NCBI GenBank assembly: GCA_027025615.1
Contig: JALVQM010000012.1
Coordinates: 1 to 21,121 of the forward strand
Direction: 5' to 3'
From: Desulfobacteraceae bacterium
Lineage (GTDB): Bacteria > Desulfobacterota > Desulfobacteria > Desulfobacterales > Desulfosarcinaceae
DNA: 21,121 nt
Shown: piece by piece, positions 1 through 6,231 of the stretch
How the letters are laid out: every line of letters begins with the position of its first letter
How positions within the stretch are numbered: the first letter of the stretch is position 1
Notes under the pieces: model-generated
Databases searched by the model: none
Told to the model about the DNA's origin: nothing
Seen by the model: the letters and a program-made list of their open reading frames with translations, nothing else
Made by a program: the position numbers and the translations under genes

Positions 1-242
1 TAACTTTTATATTTGATCGTATAGATTATTACTGCTTCTTTGGGTAGTGTTTTGATAACAGCCAGCTGCTCATCACTGAAAGTTATTCCACTATACAGCC
101 TCTCCAATATCCAGGGGACAAAACCGGTACGAGAGGGTATAAAGTTTAAATAATGATCGTATGAACCCTTCAAAACCCGCATAATCCAACCATTGATTGT
201 ACCGGTCATGTTTTTGTTTTTATGGCTGTCTTTTTGTAACAT
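1..242 (-). CDS. Probable phospholipid acyltransferase (PlsB/PlsC-like), N-terminal part only
   Basis: The frame is open from an ATG at 242 leftward to the window edge (80 codons). An AAAGG ribosome site lies 7 nt upstream of that ATG; a second in-frame ATG at 209 is possible. The readable part is basic and rich in aromatic residues and ends in a segment, AVIIYTIKYKS, that resembles the start of the first catalytic block of glycerolipid acyltransferases in anaerobic delta-type bacteria, where the acceptor-binding HX4D motif would follow. That motif lies outside the window, so the family call rests on a remembered similarity and not on catalytic residues. If correct, the enzyme would acylate glycerol-3-phosphate or lysophosphatidate at the inner membrane. 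Its start is separated from the DUF1638 gene by 341 bp, so it is probably its own transcription unit. Confidence 0.5.
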   Translation of the reverse strand, partial: MLQKDSHKNKNMTGTINGWIMRVLKGSYDHYLNFIPSRTGFVPWILERLYSGITFSDEQLAVIKTLPKEAVIIYTIKYKS

Positions 243-583
243 GGTTTGCCTTTATAGGTATATTTTACAAGTTATCAATATGTTATCATAAATTAAATTA
301 GAAATTAAAAATTATCAGAATCCAGTTGTTATTGCAACCATCATCCTGGGGGACTTAAACAGCATGACAGGAAGAGCAGGTTCTTGAAAGAACAGCTATG
401 CTAGACCAGTTTGTTGTATGGCATATTAAAGGTTCTTAGGTCAGGCAGGGGACAAGGGCGCAAGCCGTCAAGCCTGGTGTTTAGGTGATTTGATGAAAGT
501 ACGTGAAGTTTCCGGGTTGGGTTTCATCAACTTGATAATATTGCCCAATCCAGGCATATTAAGCCATTGTTTATCTAAATGAA
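243..583. other. Gene-free stretch with several potential RNA hairpins
   Basis: No credible ORF is present on either strand. The left end is AT-rich and should hold the promoter of the leftward acyltransferase gene. The rest contains three successive potential stems. The first is GTTCTT-GA-AAGAAC (380-393) inside an AGCAT/ATGCT pair (361-365 and 398-402). The second is a nested hairpin at 442-476, with CAGGC/GCCTG, GAC/GTC and GGC/GCC paired around a GCAA tetraloop. The third is a G-rich stem GGGTTGGG/CCCAATCC (about 515-552) with one G-U pair. The 10-mer GGCATATTAA occurs at 420-429 and again at 553-562. It may be a small RNA gene, the 3' end of the DUF1638 transcript, or neither. It does not match 4.5S, 6S, tmRNA or RNase P cores by eye. 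Confidence 0.35.
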
Positions 584-1240
584 TTATCCTCCCAGAAGGA
601 TTTCTGCCTGCTGTGTCAAAAGATTCTTGAAGCGATCCAGGCTTACTGGATAAGGGATGATAGGGATTCCCATCCAGTCAGAATATTCAAGAAATTGTTC
701 GGGCTGTTCTTCCATGTATTTATCTGTATAGCCGATTGCATCCAGGACAATGGCTCCTCCGGTATGCTTTGGAAAATTTTCGTTGGCTATACCCTTGTCC
801 CACCCTGCAAAGACCTGATGACGAAACTTGATCCAGCCAGGAGTCATCCACCAGACAGGTTCTCCATTGGCTATTTCTTGGGCTATTTGATGCCGTTGCT
901 GTTCGCTGGCCAGCATGTCCATGCAATGGGTTGCATCTATACGGGCAACTCCGGGAGCCTGTTCTTCGATGATAGTTTGCATTCGCCGGTTGGGATCGTC
1001 GATGTTCACATAACAAAATTTACCGCCATATACTACAAGAACCTTATCTGTCTTTGCCTTTGCTTTCTGGATCCGTTCAACCAACTGGCGTTCAAGCTCA
1101 GGTATATCCTGGTGGAGGCCAGGAGTCGTATAATAAATATGTTTGCTGTTTAAAAAGCCTTCCTGTTTAAGGAAATTCAGTTCGAGACTCAATGTTCCGC
1201 AGCTTACAATTGCTATATCGGAAAAAGACACTTGTGACAT
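584..1240 (-). CDS. DUF1638 domain-containing protein
   Basis: This 218-aa protein matches DUF1638 along its whole length. It has the opening IVSCGTLSLEL block (residues 11-21), then YYTTPGLHQ (36-44), a VVYGGKFC segment (69-76), ATHCMDML (103-110) and the C-terminal WMTPGW and DAIGYTDKY blocks (131-136, 167-175). Cys14, Cys76, His105 and Cys106 sit in the conserved blocks and could bind a metal or cofactor; that is inference. The family has no established biochemical function, although members are often found near corrinoid or methyl-transfer genes in methanogens and anaerobic bacteria. No such gene is seen here. GAAAGGAG lies about 6 nt before the ATG. It follows the thioredoxin gene by 60 bp on the same strand, so the two are probably cotranscribed, which hints at a link to thiol chemistry. 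Confidence 0.85.
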   Translation of the reverse strand: MSQVSFSDIAIVSCGTLSLELNFLKQEGFLNSKHIYYTTPGLHQDIPELERQLVERIQKAKAKTDKVLVVYGGKFCYVNIDDPNRRMQTIIEEQAPGVARIDATHCMDMLASEQQRHQIAQEIANGEPVWWMTPGWIKFRHQVFAGWDKGIANENFPKHTGGAIVLDAIGYTDKYMEEQPEQFLEYSDWMGIPIIPYPVSLDRFKNLLTQQAEILLGG

Positions 1241-1300
1241 GGAATTTCTCCTTTCATTTGATTTGCGTGCATCGCCTTATATTGATACCATGCCTTTATT

Positions 1301-1624
1301 TCAACCATGTAGGACTATATCTATAGCGGCAGAAAGACTTGACAGGGTTTGGAGTCCCAATAAACGTTTTTGCTCCCGACCGTCCTTGAAAATGATAATT
1401 GTCGGAATGCTTTGGATTCCAAGAGCCATGGCGACCTTACGATTTTCGTCAATGTCGATGCGGGCCACCGAAGCCTTGCCACGATAGGTATCTTCCAGTT
1501 GCTTTAAAGCCGGTTCCAGGTTGCGACAGGGGATACACCAGCTGGTATAAAAATCAACCAGGACAACTCCTCTGGGCAACGGGAAAGGGAATTGCGGAAG
1601 GTATGGTGAAGTTGCGTGTGCCAT
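1301..1624 (-). CDS. Thioredoxin family protein with WCIPC active site
   Basis: A 107-aa single-domain thioredoxin fold. It has a VLVDFYTSWCIPC active-site strand and helix (Cys30 and Cys33), the ARIDIDENRKVA strand (54-66) and the cis-proline IPT at 73-75, with no signal peptide, so it is probably a cytoplasmic dithiol reductase. The dipeptide between the cysteines is Ile-Pro in place of the usual Gly-Pro, which is expected to shift redox potential and partner choice. Gly-to-Ile is uncommon but the rest of the fold is intact. It is the first gene of a likely two-gene unit with the DUF1638 gene and is transcribed divergently from a sigma-54 activator. A weak GAGGGACAGGA ribosome site precedes the ATG. 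It could serve general reduction or be dedicated to the DUF1638 protein; the sequence does not decide. Confidence 0.88.
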   Translation of the reverse strand: MAHATSPYLPQFPFPLPRGVVLVDFYTSWCIPCRNLEPALKQLEDTYRGKASVARIDIDENRKVAMALGIQSIPTIIIFKDGREQKRLLGLQTLSSLSAAIDIVLHG

Positions 1625-1669
1625 TTCCTGTCCCTCTCAGGCATCCGAATTAACAAAATATCACGGCAC

Positions 1670-1697
1670 TTTATACTGAAATCAATAATTATACCAA
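1670..1697 (-). promoter_or_regulatory. Candidate sigma-70-type promoter for trx-DUF1638
   Basis: On the minus strand TTGGTA (complement of 1692-1697) and TATAAA (complement of 1670-1675) are separated by 16 bp. They lie about 45 bp upstream of the thioredoxin ATG. The -10 matches 5 of 6 consensus bases and the -35 matches 4 of 6. Predicted by eye only. Confidence 0.4.
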
Positions 1698-1743
1698 CTT
1701 TGGAGAAAAGCTTTTGGCCATTTTCAATTACAAGGTTGGTTGG

Positions 1744-1762
1744 TTATTATATTGTATAATAA
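1744..1762. promoter_or_regulatory. Perfect AT-rich palindrome in the divergent spacer
   Basis: TTATTATA-TTG-TATAATAA is a perfect 8-bp inverted repeat with a 3-bp centre, midway between the divergent thioredoxin and sigma-54 activator genes. It could be an operator for a dimeric regulator. The embedded TATAAT could instead be a -10 box on the plus strand. Function is unproven. Confidence 0.35.
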
Positions 1763-1801
1763 TGAGCTGTTGCATTGAAGCAGAATGATTCGATATTGAG
1801 C

Positions 1802-1829
1802 TTGACTTATCTAGGGGGCTGGTTAGGAT
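1802..1829 (+). promoter_or_regulatory. Candidate sigma-70-type promoter for the sigma-54 activator
   Basis: TTGACT (1802-1807) and TAGGAT (1824-1829) are spaced 16 bp apart, giving a start site near 1836 and a leader of about 60 nt. The -35 matches 5 of 6 consensus positions and the -10 matches 4 of 6. The GTAACG repeats begin just downstream of the predicted start site, a position where a bound protein could block transcription. Confidence 0.4.
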
Positions 1830-1838
1830 AGGAAAAAA

Positions 1839-1877
1839 GGTAACGTAAAGTAACGTTATTGGTGTGCGAAGGTAACG
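1839..1877 (+). repeat. Three GTAACG repeats in the activator leader
   Basis: GGTAACG (1839-1845), AGTAACG (1849-1855) and GGTAACG (1871-1877) occur within 39 bp, just before the AGGAG ribosome site of the downstream gene. The middle copy is part of the palindrome TAACGTTA (1851-1858). Spacings are 10 and 22 bp, close to one and two helical turns, as expected for protein binding to one face of the DNA. They could be operator sites, possibly for autoregulation. Confidence 0.4.
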
Positions 1878-1896
1878 ACAAAGGAGATCAGAATTA

Positions 1897-3303
1897 ATGA
1901 CATCCAGTACCCATGACTTGTGGGACAATCGTCTTTTAAGCCAGATTATTACAGCCATGGCAGATGGTGTTTTTACCCTCGACAAAGATGGACGGATATC
2001 TTCATGGAATCCTGCCATGGAGCGGATTACCGGTTACAGCTCTACCGATGCTTTGGGAAACACATGCAGTATTTTGCAATGCAGCCGCTGTTTTGGCAAG
2101 GATTGTCCAAACGGTTTCAAGGCCTGTGGAATCCTTACCCATGGACAGGGCGAGGACAATGAATGTCTGGTGAGGCATCGTGATGGATACGACGTCCCTG
2201 TTATCAAAAGCGCGCGGGCAGTCAGGGATGAAGATGGTAACATAATTGGTATCGTTGAGACCTTGACCGACATGACTGAGCTGAACAAGGCCCGCAAGAA
2301 AGTGGAAGAGGCTTACCGCCGGTTGGGAGAAAAATTTCGTTTTGACAATATAATCGGAAAAAGCCGGACCATGCAGCAGGTTTTTGCCGCCATTGAAGCT
2401 GCAGCGGCCAGCAGTGCGACGGTTCTGGTTCAAGGAGAAAGTGGAACCGGAAAGGAGCTTGTAGCCAGCGCTATTCACTTCAACTCTCTGGTCAAGGATG
2501 GGCCTTTTGTAGTCGTAAATTGTTCCGCGCTGCCTGAGACATTGCTGGAAAGTGAGCTGTTCGGTCATGCCAAGGGTGCTTTTACAGGAGCGATCAGGGA
2601 TCGCAAGGGACGTTTCGAGGAGGCCGATGGAGGGACTATTTTTTTAGATGAAATTGGTGAACTTACACCCCTTATTCAAGTCAAGCTTTTACGTGTTTTG
2701 CAGGAAAGGGAAATCGAAAGAGTTGGTGAGTCAAAGCGCAGAAAGGTCAATATCAGGGTCATAGCCGCCACCAACCGCGATCTTTATAAACTGGTTCATG
2801 AGGGGCTGTTCAGGCAGGATCTTTATTATCGGTTGAAAGTGTTTCCAATTTTTCTGCCTGCTTTAAGAGAGCGCAAAGATGACATTCCATTGCTGATTAA
2901 CAATTTTATAGAGATCCATAATCGGAAAACAGGGAAAAACATTACCGGCTTATCTCATCAGGCCATGCATGCGGTAATGGACTATAGCTGGCCGGGCAAT
3001 GTCAGGGAACTTGAAAATGCAGTCGAGCATGCTTTCGTTTTATGTAACAGCCAGCAGATAGAGCTGTCTGACTTACCGATGGAAATCAGACGGATAGTGA
3101 TCGATTCAGAATGCCGGGAAAATTACCGGATGCCTGTACAGACAAAAAGAACACCGGTGAAATTGAATCGGGAAGAGCTTTTGATTTTGCTTGAAGATTG
3201 CGCCTGGAATAAGGCTGAAGTCGCCCGACGGGTTGGTTTAAGCCGGACGGCAATATGGAAATATATGAAAAAATGGGATATCCCATTGCGAAAAGATCGT
3301 TGA
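1897..3303 (+). CDS. Sigma-54-dependent transcriptional activator with cysteine-rich PAS domain
   Basis: A 468-aa enhancer-binding protein with the standard three-part build. An N-terminal PAS domain (about 12-128) opens with MADGVFTLDKDGRI. A sigma-54 interaction AAA+ module (about 150-375) has Walker A GESGTGKE (180-187), the sigma-54 contact loop GAFTGA (227-232), Walker B GGTIFLDE (245-252) and the arginine-finger region FRQDLYYRL (305-313). A Fis-type helix-turn-helix (about 437-459) begins WNKAEVARRVGLSR. The PAS domain carries six cysteines, C57, C62, C65, C70, C77 and C90, which suggests sensing through Fe-S, metal or thiol chemistry. There is no receiver domain, so it probably senses a signal directly and not through phosphotransfer. 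An AGGAG site precedes the ATG. It is divergent from thioredoxin-DUF1638 and upstream of a small membrane protein, but I find no clear -24/-12 promoter in either spacer, so its targets may lie elsewhere. Confidence 0.93.
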   Translation: MTSSTHDLWDNRLLSQIITAMADGVFTLDKDGRISSWNPAMERITGYSSTDALGNTCSILQCSRCFGKDCPNGFKACGILTHGQGEDNECLVRHRDGYDVPVIKSARAVRDEDGNIIGIVETLTDMTELNKARKKVEEAYRRLGEKFRFDNIIGKSRTMQQVFAAIEAAAASSATVLVQGESGTGKELVASAIHFNSLVKDGPFVVVNCSALPETLLESELFGHAKGAFTGAIRDRKGRFEEADGGTIFLDEIGELTPLIQVKLLRVLQEREIERVGESKRRKVNIRVIAATNRDLYKLVHEGLFRQDLYYRLKVFPIFLPALRERKDDIPLLINNFIEIHNRKTGKNITGLSHQAMHAVMDYSWPGNVRELENAVEHAFVLCNSQQIELSDLPMEIRRIVIDSECRENYRMPVQTKRTPVKLNREELLILLEDCAWNKAEVARRVGLSRTAIWKYMKKWDIPLRKDR

Positions 3304-3612
3304 AGAACACTGAGGGAGCTATCGGCGTAATTTTCAGCCCTGTACATTGGAAGTTAAAATTTAAACTTGCGTTGCCATCGCCGATATGGTAACTGCATAA
3401 ACTTGATTTTTCCGGCGTAATGGATAAGCCGGACTTACCCCAATAATTGGATATACTTGGAGTTTCAAGTAATTCGCAAAACAACGGATTTGGTTTGCGA
3501 AACGGCAGAAAGAGACGGCGGGTGTTCGGCCCAGCCTGATCAATTAATCGATTAACAAATCGATCACCGGTGACAAGTAATCCCATTTTCAGCCAAAGGA
3601 GGAAGATTTTTT
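3304..3612. other. Palindrome-rich intergenic region upstream of the small membrane protein
   Basis: There is no gene here, but there are many inverted repeats: ATCGGCG/CGCCGAT (3321-3327 with 3379-3385); TCCGGC-N11-GCCGGA (3411-3433); ACTTG-N6-CAAGT (3455-3470); TTCGCAAA-N13-TTTGCGAA (3473-3501); ATCGATT-N4-AATCGAT (3547-3564); and the palindrome TCACCGGTGA (3564-3573). None is followed by a T-tract on the plus strand, so none is a clear terminator for the activator gene. They may be protein-binding sites or a structured leader for the gene at 3613. I see no -24/-12 sigma-54 promoter with the required GG-N10-GC spacing and no confident -35/-10 pair. Confidence 0.4.
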
Positions 3613-3897
3613 ATGAAAACGTTAATTGGCGGAGCAATTGCAGCGGTATTAGGACTCATCGGCCTGTCGGTCTGGTTTGGTGAATTTCTCCAGTTGTTGG
3701 CCGGTGCTATTCCAATCATGCTTCTTCTTGGCGGTGGGCTGGCGCTCTATCTGGGATTTGACGAATTGAAAGATACTTGGAAGAAAGATGATACCGCTGA
3801 AGGTGTTGCCGAAGTTACAGATGATGCTGAAAAGTACAAACAAGAAATAGAAGAACTCAAAAAAGAAATTGAAAATCTCAAATCAGAAAAATCCTGA
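3613..3897 (+). CDS. Small two-helix membrane protein with coiled-coil tail (MamI-like in outline)
   Basis: A 94-aa protein behind a strong AAAGGAGG ribosome site (3596-3603). Two hydrophobic helices (about 3-22 and 28-48) are joined by a short turn containing WFGEF. A charged linker and a Glu/Lys-rich heptad segment (about 66-93), predicted coiled coil, follow. Both ends are probably cytoplasmic, the usual arrangement for a membrane anchor or scaffold. The size, two helices and a GAIPIMLLLGGGLAL-type second helix recall the magnetosome protein MamI and related small proteins of delta-type bacteria, but the coiled-coil tail is extra and no other magnetosome gene is present. I treat it as a protein of unknown function. 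It stands alone between a palindrome-rich spacer and a terminator. Confidence 0.75.
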   Translation: MKTLIGGAIAAVLGLIGLSVWFGEFLQLLAGAIPIMLLLGGGLALYLGFDELKDTWKKDDTAEGVAEVTDDAEKYKQEIEELKKEIENLKSEKS

Positions 3898-4008
3898 TAA
3901 ATACGCCGGTTACATCCAACCGGTGTAATACCATCGGGCATACCTGCGCAGTTAAGGCGGCCAAGATGTGGATGCTGCTTTTTGCTTCGCAGTAAGCGGT
4001 TTTGTAAA

Positions 4009-4058
4009 ACAGGCTGTTGAAGATATGTTTTAGACTGTTTTCAGCAGCCTGTTTTTTT
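4009..4058. terminator. Bidirectional intrinsic terminator
   Basis: A 13-bp stem (4009-4021 with 4040-4052, one G-U pair) built on ACAGGCTG/CAGCCTGT is followed by seven T on the plus strand. On the minus strand the stem ends in TTTT. It lies between the convergent small membrane protein and RNase H genes and can serve both. A second, T-less hairpin (3904-3925, 8 bp) sits just after the membrane-protein stop codon. Confidence 0.85.
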
Positions 4059-4068
4059 AATGTGTGGT

Positions 4069-4785
4069 TCAGGTGGGTTTTGAGCCTTTTCTGACCGCCG
4101 CTACAGCCAGTTGATCGGCCCTTTCATTTTCAGCACACCCCGAGTGGCCTTTGACTTTTTCAAAACGTAGATTAGAAAACGTTGAAGCCAGGGATCGGAT
4201 TCTTTCAACCAATTCCCGGTTTTCTTTGGCTTTCCAGCCCTTGGTCAGCAGACCATAGGCATAGTTGGAGTCTGTGAATACGACGACCGGGAGACTACGG
4301 TTTGCAATAGCTTTTAATCCTTCCTCAATTGCCCTTAGTTCTGCAATATTGTTGGTTGCCTTGCCGAGATAGCGGGAAATTTCCTTTTTGTTTCCCTTGT
4401 AAATCAAAACCACGCCGGCTCCTGCGGGCCCGGGATTACCTGAACAAGCTCCATCGGTATATATATGGACAGACTTGTCGGATGAAGGCAAATCATTGCT
4501 ATGGGTTGTTGTACCGCTGTATGACAGCTTCTTGGAATTTGGTTTTGACAAGGAGGTCGATCCGTTTTCCAGGGGGAAGATATTTTTCAGGTTAACCCAG
4601 TAATTGTAATCTTGATCAAGCCTGTATTTAACCAGCACCTTGCCGTTTTTAACCATCAAACGCTTATCATCGGCCAAGGCCACCCAAACCTTGTTATTTT
4701 TAAAACGCATGCGTCGCCAGAGTTTTCCCTCAGCCTCACGGATCTGCCCTTGTTTCTTATTTTTAAAGTTATTGTCAGCTTTCAT
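4069..4785 (-). CDS. rnhA: Ribonuclease HI with N-terminal extension
   Basis: The C-terminal part (about 105-238) of this 238-aa protein is an RNase HI that cleaves the RNA strand of RNA-DNA hybrids. Visible are HIYTDGACSGNPGPAGAG with Asp111, NNIAELRA with Glu149, FTDSNYA with Asp172 and KGHSGCAENERADQLA with His214 and Asp224, so all four acidic catalytic residues are in place. The first 100 residues are an extra domain: a basic, aromatic segment (about 16-70, WRRMRFKNNKVWVAL, then a YNYWVNL block) joined by a Ser/Thr-rich linker. It is not the known eukaryotic hybrid-binding domain as far as I can tell, but may similarly bind nucleic acid (inference). The start overlaps the end of the NamZ gene by 11 bp, implying translational coupling. 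The symbol reflects the catalytic domain. Confidence 0.9.
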   Translation of the reverse strand: MKADNNFKNKKQGQIREAEGKLWRRMRFKNNKVWVALADDKRLMVKNGKVLVKYRLDQDYNYWVNLKNIFPLENGSTSLSKPNSKKLSYSGTTTHSNDLPSSDKSVHIYTDGACSGNPGPAGAGVVLIYKGNKKEISRYLGKATNNIAELRAIEEGLKAIANRSLPVVVFTDSNYAYGLLTKGWKAKENRELVERIRSLASTFSNLRFEKVKGHSGCAENERADQLAVAAVRKGSKPT

Positions 4786-5986
4786 AAAGCCAGAATTTCC
4801 TGCTCAGGTCGCTGAAGTTCAGCAGATCATCCTGCCAGCGTTTTTCAAGCCTACTCACCGGTACCATGTTTTCAAGGTCCTGACGTAATTGCTTGTCTCC
4901 GATGATAAGATCGATGGGCAGTTTATTGAATTCATATTCATACGGAGGGGGTTTCCATTGAAAGTATTCCGGATGCTGGCGGATAACCGCCTGTAAAAGT
5001 ACCAGACCTGTTCGATAAGGTTTGAAAACCGAAGGATCGACCACATGTAGCTGGAAACCACGGCACAACTGGCCCATCCATTTGTTTGATGTAGGTTCGA
5101 ATTCTGTCGGGCGCAGAACCAATCCGGGCAGGCAGTCGCTGTCAATAATTCCGAGAATTTTATCAGGCTCCAGGAAAGGGGCTCCAAAAAGCTCAAACGG
5201 TTGGGTTGTTCCGCGTGCTTCAGATACATTGGTTCCTTCCCAGAGCACTTGGCCGGGATAAACAAGTGCGGTTGACGGCATGGGCATATTGGGGGAAGGA
5301 GCGATCCAGAAAAGCCCGGTCCGGCCAAACAGCATCCAGCGCTTCCATCCCTCCATCGGTATTACTTTCAAGTCGCATCCGATATTGAAATGCTCATTAA
5401 AAAGCAGGGCGAGTTCACCGATAGTCAGTCCATGACGCATGGGGAGCGGGTAACGACCTACAAAGGAAGCAAAGCTTGGGTCAAGGCAATTGCCTTCGAT
5501 TTCAAGACCTCCCAGTGGATTTGGACGATCCAGGACGACAACCGTTTTTCCGTGTTCCCTGGCTGCCTCCAGGCAGTAGGACAAGGTGTAAATAAAGGTG
5601 TATACCCTGGTACCAACGTCCTGCAGGTCGACCAGCAAAATGTCAATTGGCGCAAGCATCTCTGAAGTGGGTTTGCGGGTTTGGCCGTAAAGGCTGTAGA
5701 CCGGTATGCCCAGACAGGGATCCAGGCGGTCTCCCGACTCTATCATGTTGTCCTGCTTTTCGCCGAAAAAGCCATGCTGGGGGCTGTAAAGGCACTTTAG
5801 GTTGTCGTCAAAAAGACCAGCAATTCGTACCCGGGTGTGTATAAAACGGCTGTCGAGCGAAGAGTTGTTGCATAGCAATCCCAGGCGTTGCCCCTTGATC
5901 CATGCCGGCGGTTTATGTGCCAGAACGTCTATGCCCAACTTGATGGCTGCCTTGAAAGGCTGTTGGGTATAATTGTTATTCCCCAT
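4775..5986 (-). CDS. namZ: DUF1343 / NamZ-family exo-beta-N-acetylmuramidase
   Basis: This 403-aa protein carries the characteristic DUF1343 (GH171) blocks: SPQHGFFGE (68-76), GIPVYSLYG with KPTSEML (93-111), VDLQDVGTRVYTF (119-131), VLDRPNPLGG (151-160), RHGLTIGE (184-191), SPNMP (231-235) and WEGTNVSEARGTTQPFE (249-265). Characterised members release terminal N-acetylmuramic acid from peptidoglycan fragments. No signal peptide is visible, so this copy is probably cytoplasmic and would act in cell-wall recycling, whereas several studied members are secreted. The ATG chosen lacks a good ribosome site; the family core begins near residue 13, so a slightly later start cannot be excluded. It is the first gene of a unit with RNase H. 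There is no sugar kinase or amidase next to it to confirm the pathway. Confidence 0.88.
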   Translation of the reverse strand: MGNNNYTQQPFKAAIKLGIDVLAHKPPAWIKGQRLGLLCNNSSLDSRFIHTRVRIAGLFDDNLKCLYSPQHGFFGEKQDNMIESGDRLDPCLGIPVYSLYGQTRKPTSEMLAPIDILLVDLQDVGTRVYTFIYTLSYCLEAAREHGKTVVVLDRPNPLGGLEIEGNCLDPSFASFVGRYPLPMRHGLTIGELALLFNEHFNIGCDLKVIPMEGWKRWMLFGRTGLFWIAPSPNMPMPSTALVYPGQVLWEGTNVSEARGTTQPFELFGAPFLEPDKILGIIDSDCLPGLVLRPTEFEPTSNKWMGQLCRGFQLHVVDPSVFKPYRTGLVLLQAVIRQHPEYFQWKPPPYEYEFNKLPIDLIIGDKQLRQDLENMVPVSRLEKRWQDDLLNFSDLSRKFWLYES

Positions 5987-6102
5987 ATCTGATAGTTAAT
6001 AATCCATTTTTGAACGTTGCCCCACAGGGTTATGGTGGACTGCTATACAAATATCCGGTTGTAGGTTTATCTCAATTAGCACAAACTTAATTAAAACCAA
6101 AG

Positions 6103-6117
6103 TATCAAATTTTGATA
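6103..6117. promoter_or_regulatory. Perfect palindrome upstream of the oxidoreductase operon promoter
   Basis: TATCAAA-T-TTTGATA is a perfect 7-bp inverted repeat with a single central base. It ends 5 bp before the TTGACA box at 6123, an ideal place for a dimeric regulator to act. Which regulator binds is unknown. Confidence 0.45.
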
Positions 6118-6122
6118 TCCCC

Positions 6123-6151
6123 TTGACACCTCCTTAGTATATAAATACATT
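6123..6151 (+). promoter_or_regulatory. Candidate sigma-70-type promoter of the P-loop NTPase/2-oxoacid oxidoreductase operon
   Basis: A consensus TTGACA (6123-6128) is followed after 17 bp by TACATT (6146-6151), 4 of 6 matches to the -10 box. The predicted start is near 6158, giving a leader of about 70 nt that contains the 15-codon ORF at 6184. Confidence 0.45.
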
Positions 6152-6183
6152 TGCAAGTTCGATCTATTTGTTGAGAGACAGGC

Positions 6184-6231
6184 ATGCTGTCTGACCTTCT
6201 GACAACCTGGCTACAAGGTGTTGTATTTTGA
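6184..6231 (+). CDS. Possible 15-aa leader peptide overlapping the NTPase start
   Basis: ATG at 6184 opens a 15-codon ORF, MLSDLLTTWLQGVVF, whose TGA overlaps the TTG start of the next gene (TTGA, 6228-6231). A modest purine-rich GAGAGACAGG precedes it. Four of 15 residues are Leu and two are Val. Because the operon appears to use branched-chain or related 2-oxoacids, a sensing or coupling role is conceivable, but ORFs this short arise by chance and there is no coding statistic to support it. Confidence 0.25.
   Translation: MLSDLLTTWLQGVVF

Noticed and set aside
430..480. Signal recognition particle RNA core (GGTCAGG)
   Set aside because: The adjacent conserved GGAAGGAAGCAGCC-type loop is absent.
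695..1153. 152-aa plus-strand ORF opposite the DUF1638 gene
   Set aside because: Antisense shadow of a well-matched coding region; no ribosome site and no family resemblance.
2002..2568. 188-aa minus-strand ORF opposite the sigma-54 activator
   Set aside because: Shadow of the real gene in another frame.
3304..3612. Sigma-54 (-24/-12) promoter for the small membrane protein
   Set aside because: No GG-N10-GC pair with acceptable flanks was found on the plus strand.
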